Shown here: positions 9,500 through 16,625 of the stretch, one piece after another
How positions within the stretch are numbered: position 1 is the first letter of the stretch
Layout: the number at the start of each line of letters is the position of its first letter
DNA from: an uncultured Bacteroidota bacterium
Lineage (GTDB): Bacteria > Bacteroidota > Bacteroidia > Bacteroidales > UBA12077
NCBI GenBank assembly: GCA_913055895.1
Contig: CAJXLE010000005.1
Span: 1 to 40,412 of the forward strand
DNA length: 40,412 nt
Direction: 5' to 3'
Made by a program: the position numbers and the translations under genes
Notes under the pieces: generated by a model
What the model was told of the DNA's origin: nothing
The model's database searches: none
What the model saw: only the letters and a program-made list of their open reading frames with translations

Positions 9500-10758
9500 A
9501 ATACACCTCCTTTCATTACATAAGCGGGTTGCAGCCGGGAGATCCGCATGGCAGGTATCAACCCCGAGAGCACACTGAATATCAAAGAAACACCAATAAG
9601 TATGAAGAAAACCCCATAATTCAATTGCAGGGACACCTCCGACGGGTTGTTGATAAACCAGGCCGTAAAAACCTGCTCTTTAAAGCCGGTGGCAACTGCG
9701 TAAGCCATGATCAAGCCCATCACCCCGCCCAGGAAGGTGAGCAGGATGTTTTCGGTCATCACCTGCAGGGCCAGGTTCTTGCGGGTTGCCCCAAAAGCCT
9801 TCCTGATGGCTATTTCCTGGCTCCTTTCCTGAATGCGCGTCATGTTGATGCTCACCAGGTTGAGGGCCGGCAGGAAAAGGATCAGAAGGGCTTTACCTGC
9901 CATACCAAGATAGCTCATCCACAGGCCTCCATAAGCTTCGGGGTCGCGGTACCCTCTGAAGTAAATCTCTGCAGCCGGAGCCGGTCCTGCAAAAATCAGC
10001 TCCTGGTCGCCGTTCAAATTGTTCAACCGTTCGTTAACCTGACGTACCTGCTGTTGAATCTGCTCCCCGGTCCAGGTTTCAGTCGACCTGAAGGTTACGC
10101 CATAAGCGCCCGTATGACTGTAATCAGCATTCACAGGTGAATTGTTGCGCCGGGTATAGGGCAGCCATATCTGGGCGTAGGTGTTTCTGGAGAGTGAACT
10201 GACGTCTTCCACAACACCTGTTATCCGGTATACCTCCCCGTTGACGTCCATGGTGGTGCCGAGGGCATCCTTTTTGCCGAAGAGCTTACGGGCCAGGCTG
10301 CCTGAGACAACCGCGACATTGTGTTGTTCCTCAACATCCTTTTCATTGAAGGCATGTCCGTGAAGAAACCGGAAATCAAAGACCTTCCAAAAGTCTGCGT
10401 TGGTATACCGCAGGGAAAGATCACGAGCCCGGTTGTTTTTGAAGAAGGTTGCGCTGCCGGTTGACGAAAAAGCCAGGCTGTTGGGGGCAGCCAGCGGCCG
10501 GAAATGATTTTCAATGATGTTTAAAGGCACACCTCCCCAGGCTTCTGTCCCATCCTTACCATTGATCTTGACTTGCTGGATAAACAGCATCTCATCGTTG
10601 TTTTTCTCGGGACCCGATGGTTTGATGGACATCTCCACCTTGAGCACCATGATCATGATGACCATCACCGGTATGCTTATCCCAAAGAGGCTTAGGAAGG
10701 TAAAAAACCGGTTTTTTCGCAGTTGTTCCCAGAACTGTTGCAGATTCAAATATTTCAT
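9496..10758 (-). CDS. ABC transporter permease, MacB/FtsX-like (short form)
   Basis: EIAIRKAFGATRKNLALQVMTENILLTFLGG. Preferred start ATG at 10758 (MKYLNLQQFWEQL). 4-nt overlap with the next permease. Confidence 0.88.
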   Translation of the reverse strand: MKYLNLQQFWEQLRKNRFFTFLSLFGISIPVMVIMIMVLKVEMSIKPSGPEKNNDEMLFIQQVKINGKDGTEAWGGVPLNIIENHFRPLAAPNSLAFSSTGSATFFKNNRARDLSLRYTNADFWKVFDFRFLHGHAFNEKDVEEQHNVAVVSGSLARKLFGKKDALGTTMDVNGEVYRITGVVEDVSSLSRNTYAQIWLPYTRRNNSPVNADYSHTGAYGVTFRSTETWTGEQIQQQVRQVNERLNNLNGDQELIFAGPAPAAEIYFRGYRDPEAYGGLWMSYLGMAGKALLILFLPALNLVSINMTRIQERSQEIAIRKAFGATRKNLALQVMTENILLTFLGGVMGLIMAYAVATGFKEQVFTAWFINNPSEVSLQLNYGVFFILIGVSLIFSVLSGLIPAMRISRLQPAYVMKGGVL

Positions 10759-10845
10759 ACGATTATTTTTTTTTCTAATAATTTGGCCATATGGAACCTG
10801 CATGAATAATCGTGTCCCTGTTGTGAAGGTTACTGGATGCAGGTT
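10759..10845 (-). promoter_or_regulatory. two interlocking perfect 9-bp inverted repeats in H-type pseudoknot order
   Basis: Minus strand: AACCTGCAT-N23-ACGATTATT-C-ATGCAGGTT-N27-AATAATCGT-ATG. Confidence 0.5.
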
Positions 10846-10930
10846 TCATTTGATTGTGTTATAATTCATCTATAGGTCAAATGGAGCTTACTCTTCCACA
10901 AGGGGTCAAAATACCTCGTTTTCTGATCTT

Positions 10931-11596
10931 TCAATTGACCTGTCTGCCATCAAAAAGGTGCACGATACGTCCTGTTTGGCTTGACAGCGACCGGTCGTGG
11001 GTCACCATCACAATGGTGGTGCCCAGTTCACTGTTCAGGGACCTGAGCAAAAGCATGACTTCCTCACCCATTTTGCTGTCGAGGTTTCCCGTGGGCTCGT
11101 CGGCCAGCAGCAGTTCAGGTTTGCCGGCAATGGCACGGGCCACTGCCACCCGCTGGCACTGTCCGCCTGAAAGCTCGGAGGGAAAGTGTCCCGACCGGTG
11201 TTTGAGACCCACCTGCTCCAGGACTTCCTGCGCCCTCATTTTCCGCTTTTTAGCAGGCATATTGCGGTACAAAAGTGGCAGTTCCACATTGTCGAGCACA
11301 TTGAGAGAGGGTATCAGGTGGAAATTCTGAAAGACGAACCCCAGCTTGTGGTTTCTCATCATAGCCAGCGATTTGTCGCTTTTGCCATTGATGGGGGTTC
11401 CGTCAAGGAAAAGCCGTCCTCCGGTGGGATTATCCAGGAGGCCCATCACATTGAGCAGGGTTGATTTGCCGCAGCCTGAGGGGCCCATGACTGAGAGAAA
11501 TTCACCCTTTTGAATCTTCAGGTTGATGCTGTCCAGGGCCAGGGTTTCAATGGTCTTTGTCCGGTAAAGCTTGCTGATGTTTTCCAGTTCTATCAT
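10931..11596 (-). CDS. ABC transporter ATP-binding protein (MacB/LolD type)
   Basis: Walker A GPSGCGKST; signature LSGGQCQRVAVARA; Walker B LLLADEPTGNLD. Confidence 0.97.
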   Translation of the reverse strand: MIELENISKLYRTKTIETLALDSINLKIQKGEFLSVMGPSGCGKSTLLNVMGLLDNPTGGRLFLDGTPINGKSDKSLAMMRNHKLGFVFQNFHLIPSLNVLDNVELPLLYRNMPAKKRKMRAQEVLEQVGLKHRSGHFPSELSGGQCQRVAVARAIAGKPELLLADEPTGNLDSKMGEEVMLLLRSLNSELGTTIVMVTHDRSLSSQTGRIVHLFDGRQVN

Positions 11597-11612
11597 GTGT
11601 AAAAGGGTTTAT

Positions 11613-12866
11613 TTAATTTTTGTATTTCAATCGCTGATGATCGGGGTATTTATCGTATATGGCGCTGCTGAGCACCACTTTTTGTCCGGCTTCCAGCCCC
11701 CCTTTCACCACCACATGGTGGTATGAACAGGAGCCCAGCACCACCTTTTTTCGAAGCAGTTCGCCGTTTTCCAGCACAAAAAGCTCGGTTCGGCCTTCTC
11801 CCTGGTAATATGCGGTATGTGGTATTCGGAGGGTATCGCAAAGATTTTGCTGGACCAGTCGTATCTCCACCTTTTTTTGCGCTTTCAGTCCGGGGTAAGA
11901 GGAATGTTCCAGTTTCACCGAATAGTTGATGTCGCCATGCTCCACACCGGGGGTAAGGCTGCTTACGTGGCCGTATAAAGCAGTATCGTCGACCAGTACC
12001 ATGGCCTGCTGTCCGGTATATACCTTATCCACCATCTTGTCGGGCAATGCGCCCCGTATGCGAAAAACATCGAGGTTGGAGACCCTGGCCACTTCCTGGC
12101 CTGAGGTGACCGTCTGACCGGGTGTAACGGCTATCCGGGTTACCACACCGTTCATGGAGGGCCTTATATCCGCCTGTTTTAACAGCTGCTGCATCTCCTC
12201 CAGCTCCTGCCGCTTCATAGCCATTTGCAGTTTCAGGGATGACATATCCAGGCGGATCATTCTTTTAAAGGAGGCATATTCTTTCTCTAGTTTTTGTTGT
12301 TCCAGCTTACTCAGCTGATAATCGATCTTGGCCTGTTCCACCGACTGAAGGGATGTCCCGCCAATCCCGAGCAACTCTTTCTCCTTCTCATAATGCGCCC
12401 TCAAACGGGCTGTGGTCAGGGAATCAGCCCGCAAATCACTTTCAAGTCCAAGCCTTCTTTCCCTGAGCTCTTCCTTCTTACGCTTTACGCTGTTCTCTTT
12501 CAAAGCCACCTCCTGCCTTACTTTTCTGTACTTGCGCTTCAGGGCATCCAGGTCAAGGGCGATCAGGCTGCTGGTGGTGTCGACCGTATCACCCGGGTGG
12601 TGGTTGACCTTCAGAACCTTTGCATGAACCGGTGTGGTGATCACTTCGTGGTATACCGGCTCCACCTTACCACCGGTGCTGACGCTTGTAACGACGTCTC
12701 CTCGTGTTACCGGGGCCACCTGGTAACCATCAAGCTCCACCACAGGTTCCATGAAGGAGGGGATGACAAGCCACATGCCCGCAAAGACAAGCAGGATGGA
12801 AAACCCTGTGATCCACCGCCTGAGGGTTCTTTTGCGCAAATACGATTTCGACAAATCTCGGTCCAT
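11613..12866 (-). CDS. HlyD/MacA-type periplasmic adaptor subunit
   Basis: N-terminal TM; VTRGDVVTSVSTGGKVEPVYH lipoyl half-motif; coiled coil; MNGVVTRIAVTPGQTVTSGQEVARVSNLDVFRIRG. Start moved to ATG 12866 because a sigma-54-like element lies in the longer ORF. Confidence 0.92.
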   Translation of the reverse strand: MDRDLSKSYLRKRTLRRWITGFSILLVFAGMWLVIPSFMEPVVELDGYQVAPVTRGDVVTSVSTGGKVEPVYHEVITTPVHAKVLKVNHHPGDTVDTTSSLIALDLDALKRKYRKVRQEVALKENSVKRKKEELRERRLGLESDLRADSLTTARLRAHYEKEKELLGIGGTSLQSVEQAKIDYQLSKLEQQKLEKEYASFKRMIRLDMSSLKLQMAMKRQELEEMQQLLKQADIRPSMNGVVTRIAVTPGQTVTSGQEVARVSNLDVFRIRGALPDKMVDKVYTGQQAMVLVDDTALYGHVSSLTPGVEHGDINYSVKLEHSSYPGLKAQKKVEIRLVQQNLCDTLRIPHTAYYQGEGRTELFVLENGELLRKKVVLGSCSYHHVVVKGGLEAGQKVVLSSAIYDKYPDHQRLKYKN

Positions 12867-12885
12867 CGGTTTTTGACCAAAGCTT

Positions 12886-12901
12886 AGCAAGCTCCCTGCC
12901 A
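12886..12901 (-). promoter_or_regulatory. putative sigma-54 -24/-12 promoter for the HlyD operon
   Basis: Minus strand TGGCAGGGAGCTTGCT versus consensus TGGCACRN4TTGCW: one mismatch, correct spacing. Confidence 0.6.
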
Positions 12902-12955
12902 AAAATGTTATCAATCTGATATTGTGTATTTTAATCATGAACCCATGCATCCCTT

Positions 12956-12992
12956 CCTGTCCACAAATGGACAGGTTGTCCGCAAGTCAACA
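12956..12992. promoter_or_regulatory. putative tandem enhancer sites for the NtrC-type regulator
   Basis: Perfect dyad CCTGTCC-ACAAAT-GGACAGG (12956-12975), then TGTCC-GCAAGT-CAACA (12977-12992). Confidence 0.45.
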
Positions 12993-13010
12993 ACATTGTG
13001 GGGCAACCAT

Positions 13011-13036
13011 TAAAAAGCCCCGCGTGGAAGCGGGGC
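13011..13036 (-). terminator. intrinsic terminator of the S46 peptidase gene
   Basis: Minus strand GCCCCGC-ttccac-GCGGGGC followed by TTTTT. Confidence 0.85.
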
Positions 13037-13103
13037 GTTAAAACATTTTTGTCATGCAGGTTTCAGGACCAGCCAGGGGCCATCCTGATATCTCTCATAG
13101 CAT

Positions 13104-15272
13104 CTAGTTGACAAGATCCATCTCTTCAATAAGCCAGTCGACCTCACCGTATTTGTCCAGTATAAAGAGCAAATAGCGGATATCGGTACAGACGGTTTTC
13201 TGCATGCCCTCCTCATACTCAATGTCGCCTGTCATACCTTCCCAGTTGCTGTCGAAAGCCAGGCCGATGAGCTCGCCTTCGCCGTTCATCACAGGGCTGC
13301 CTGAATTGCCTCCGGTAATGTCGTTGTCGGTTATGAAACACACCGGCATCTGGCCGTTGTCGCCATATATTCCGTAGTCTTTTTTGCTGTAGAGTTTTTT
13401 AAGCTTATCGGGTATGATGAACTCGTAATTGTCGGGGTCTTCCTTTTCCATCACCCCTTCCAGGGTGGTATAATATTTATATTTTACCGCATCTCGGGCC
13501 TGGTAACCTCCCACCTCACCATAGGTCAGGCGCATGGTAAAATTGGCATCGGGATAGAAGGTCTTTTCCGGCTGCATCTCCATCACCCCTTTGACGAAAA
13601 GGCGCTGACCCTTCTGCAGCTGGTTGTCGTATTCACTGGAGCGGTCCCTGAGCTGGTAATACTTATCATAGGCCGATTCAGATAAAACATATGCCGGATC
13701 ATTGCGAAGCTGCTCCAGGCCGGGATCATCCAGGAAACCTTCAAAGCGGCTTGGATCGGTAAAGATGGAGTTGGCGAAAACATCAACTGCAACAGCCGAC
13801 ACATCGTCCTGGTGTTTACCCAGGTACTTTTTCAGGGCTTCCGGATAAAAACGCTGATCGATGTCCGCCTGGAGCATTTTCCACAGGGCCTGGGCTATCT
13901 CCAGGTCTGTCGTCCGGTGGTAATCCCGAAAATATTGTCTCCCCTGTTCTCTGAGCCTTTTCACTTCCTTTCTCAGGTCCTTACCTTTGAACAGGCGCTT
14001 GAGGAAGGAACGGTCCAGGAGCTGCTCCAGCTTCCTGGCACTGCGTGCAAAGCCCACCAGTTCCGGTCCGTAGAGCATGGTTTCACGAAGGTACTGGCCT
14101 GCATGCTCATATTCCCGGCGTTGCTCGTATGCCTGCTGTATCATGTCGAGGGTATTGCCGTATTTTTCTTCTCTTTCAGGCCGGCCATTGATCCACTGGA
14201 TGAAGTTTTTCTCCAGCTTTTTTCTCTTGGACAGCAGGTCGATCCTTTTGAAGCCTTCCATCTGTCCAATGCTGTATTTCCAGTAGTTGCTGGTGCCTTT
14301 ATACTTGGAGGCATACATGATTCGGTGTTCGGGGCTTCTGTTCATGATCTTGTTCATGATTTCCAGCTTTTTGCCCCTTATCTTGATGCGGTTGGGATGT
14401 TCAACTTCCTGGAGTTCACGGATGCCGTAGGAAGTCATAAACCGATCGGTGTTGCCCGGGTAGCCCATGATCATGGCAAAATCGCCTTCCTCAACTCCTT
14501 TCACAGAGACAGGCAGGTGGTGTTTGGGCTGGTAGGGCACATTGTTGGGGGAATAATCGGCCGGTTTGCCTTCGGGCGACATGTAGACGCGGAAGATGGC
14601 AAAATCGGCCTTGTGACGCGGCCACATCCAGTTGTCGGTAAGGCTGCCAAAGTCGCCTATCGAGGTTGGAGGAGAGGCCACCAAACGGACATCCTTATAG
14701 GTTTCGTAGACCATCATGTAGTATTGATTGCCTTCATAGAAGGGGCGGACGGTGGCAGAAAAGTGTGTGCCCTCCTCCGCTTCTTCCTCCACCTTATTGC
14801 TGATCTGCCTGATGCGCTGCTGCCGCTCTGTTTCGCTCATGCCTGGATCAACGCTGTTGAGCACCTGGTCGGTGACATCTTCGATGCGTTTGAGAAAGCG
14901 CACACTTAAGCCGGGGTTGGGCAATTCATCGTCCATCGACTGGGCCCAGAACCCATTCTTCAGATAATCGTTCTCGACGGTGCTGTGCGACTGTATCCTG
15001 CCATATCCGCAGTGCATGTTGGTGAGCAAAAGTCCCTGGTCGGTGATCATCTCGCCGGTGCATCCGCCCCCAAAAATCACAATGGCATCTTTGAGGCTGG
15101 ACTGGTTGATGCTGTATATGTCCTGGGCATCGAGCTTCAAACCTTTCTCTGTCAACTCACCATAGTCAAGCTGCTTCAAAAGGTTTACCATCCACATTCC
15201 CTCATCGGCCCTGGTGAGGTGAGAAAATAGCAGGGGGATGGTGATCAAAACGGCAAAGGTCAGTTTTTTCAT
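13104..15272 (-). CDS. S46 family dipeptidyl peptidase (DPP7/DPP11-like)
   Basis: Signal peptide; DEGMWMVNLL; catalytic His LLTNMHCGYG; catalytic Ser GGNSGSPVMN. Confidence 0.96.
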   Translation of the reverse strand: MKKLTFAVLITIPLLFSHLTRADEGMWMVNLLKQLDYGELTEKGLKLDAQDIYSINQSSLKDAIVIFGGGCTGEMITDQGLLLTNMHCGYGRIQSHSTVENDYLKNGFWAQSMDDELPNPGLSVRFLKRIEDVTDQVLNSVDPGMSETERQQRIRQISNKVEEEAEEGTHFSATVRPFYEGNQYYMMVYETYKDVRLVASPPTSIGDFGSLTDNWMWPRHKADFAIFRVYMSPEGKPADYSPNNVPYQPKHHLPVSVKGVEEGDFAMIMGYPGNTDRFMTSYGIRELQEVEHPNRIKIRGKKLEIMNKIMNRSPEHRIMYASKYKGTSNYWKYSIGQMEGFKRIDLLSKRKKLEKNFIQWINGRPEREEKYGNTLDMIQQAYEQRREYEHAGQYLRETMLYGPELVGFARSARKLEQLLDRSFLKRLFKGKDLRKEVKRLREQGRQYFRDYHRTTDLEIAQALWKMLQADIDQRFYPEALKKYLGKHQDDVSAVAVDVFANSIFTDPSRFEGFLDDPGLEQLRNDPAYVLSESAYDKYYQLRDRSSEYDNQLQKGQRLFVKGVMEMQPEKTFYPDANFTMRLTYGEVGGYQARDAVKYKYYTTLEGVMEKEDPDNYEFIIPDKLKKLYSKKDYGIYGDNGQMPVCFITDNDITGGNSGSPVMNGEGELIGLAFDSNWEGMTGDIEYEEGMQKTVCTDIRYLLFILDKYGEVDWLIEEMDLVN

Positions 15273-15329
15273 GATGTTCTGTTTTTTGTTTTATAAGGAT
15301 ATTATGGGGTTCGTTATTTCAGACCCCTG

Positions 15330-15337
15330 CAAATATA
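15330..15337 (-). promoter_or_regulatory. Bacteroidota-type -7 element upstream of the S46 peptidase
   Basis: Minus strand TATATTTG, exact match to TAnnTTTG; the -33 element is unclear. Confidence 0.4.
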
Positions 15338-15490
15338 CTTCGTTTAATAAGCCCGATTGCATCCGGGATGAAAAACACCTGCTGTTGCAGATCATACTGA
15401 AGAGTTTTTTCAGCCCGGTTAATAGCGTTTCTCTTTTGAACAAGCTATTGTGAAACACCACCAGCAAGGAGACCATGGCTTTCATCCTGG

Positions 15491-15527
15491 AAAATAAAAA
15501 GAAGGACGCAGCTGGTGTGCGCCCTTC
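15491..15527 (-). terminator. intrinsic terminator of the NTF2-like gene
   Basis: Minus strand GAAGGGCGCA-caccagc-TGCGTCCTTC (one G-U) followed by TTTTTATTTT. Confidence 0.8.
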
Positions 15528-15576
15528 CGGAAAAAGTGTTAAAAAACTGCTTAGCTTTTTACAGGCTGAAAACCAC

Positions 15577-16029
15577 CTATTCGTGGCGATAATAGATTTT
15601 GCTGACGATCTGCCAGCCTTCATCAAACTTATAAAGCTGAAGGTAATCGGTAAAAAGCTTCTTTTCTTTCTGGTACAGCTCAATTTTGGCCATGGCTGCG
15701 TTGCCGGTGACATCGATCGATTTGTACTTGCAGGTGATCTTTTCTTCCTCGGGTCTGCCGTCGGGATTATTGGCCTTGCGTTTCTCAAAGCTTTCGATCC
15801 AACTGTAGATGGGAAATTTGGTGAGCATGTCGTTGCCGTTCACACCCAACAGGTTGAAACCGGGATGAAAACCATTTTTGATATCTTCCAGTTTGCCAAG
15901 GTTTTGGAGGCCGTCTACATAAGCGGTCTGTATGACCTTCTGGATGGCTTCTTTTTCCTTTTCTGTGTCGTTTGCCCGGGCTGCAAAAACAAAAATGGCC
16001 AGGGCTAAAAAAAGTACGGTCTTTTTCAT
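15577..16029 (-). CDS. secreted NTF2-like / putative lumazine-binding family protein
   Basis: Signal peptide; KEKEAIQKVIQTAYVDGLQNLGKLEDIKNGFHPGFNLL and DYLQLYKFDEGWQIVSKIYY. Confidence 0.75.
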   Translation of the reverse strand: MKKTVLFLALAIFVFAARANDTEKEKEAIQKVIQTAYVDGLQNLGKLEDIKNGFHPGFNLLGVNGNDMLTKFPIYSWIESFEKRKANNPDGRPEEEKITCKYKSIDVTGNAAMAKIELYQKEKKLFTDYLQLYKFDEGWQIVSKIYYRHE

Positions 16030-16072
16030 CTTTATCTATTTATAGGGTTAAGCAATCCAATGACTAAGATAA

Positions 16073-16372
16073 TCATTCCATCCGGTTTTTCTTTCTGAAC
16101 AGCACCTGTATGTACTTCGAATTCTCAGGAGGATTGAATATCTGGACCAGCTCCCAGCTTTTGTCATAAGTGTTGATGGCCTTCCTGAGTCTTTCAATCC
16201 GCGCAATGGAGCGGGTCAGATCATCTTTCCCGGCACTGAGCTCATCCTCGGCATCCCAGAGGAATGATTCTATGCGAAAGTCGTAAGATATCTTTTTGTC
16301 GCCAATTTTCAGGTACAGTTCGGCGACTTCATCTTCTTCAAATCCGGGTATGGGAACACAAATGTCTTTCAT
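16073..16372 (-). CDS. hypothetical protein (99 aa)
   Basis: Intact ORF in operon-like orientation; no recognised family. Confidence 0.55.
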   Translation of the reverse strand: MKDICVPIPGFEEDEVAELYLKIGDKKISYDFRIESFLWDAEDELSAGKDDLTRSIARIERLRKAINTYDKSWELVQIFNPPENSKYIQVLFRKKNRME

Positions 16373-16625
16373 AGCATATCGCTTTAGGAGTTAAAAATCA
16401 TCGACCCCGAGGCTTTTCCGACGGGGGGGAGGAGCCAGCCTACCTGCAGGACGGGTGGGTTTGGTTAGCTGAGTGAGCGAACATCGCCTCTTGTTTTCCA
16501 TCAAAAAACAAGCACCGTACCAAAAAAGGTAAAACCCTGACAACCAAAGCCAAAAACAAACAACTGTCAGTAACGGACTTTCTTCCCGTGTCAAGATGAT
16601 ACATTGCTGTGCGGTTGCGTACGTT

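Noticed and set aside
10837-13065. 12-mer ATGCAGGTTTCA shared by 10837-10848 and 13054-13065
   Set aside because: A single 12-mer match within 40 kb is expected by chance; the second copy lacks the paired arm.
13812-14909. 365-aa plus-strand ORF antisense to the S46 peptidase
   Set aside because: Shadow ORF opposite a well-supported gene; no domain recognised.
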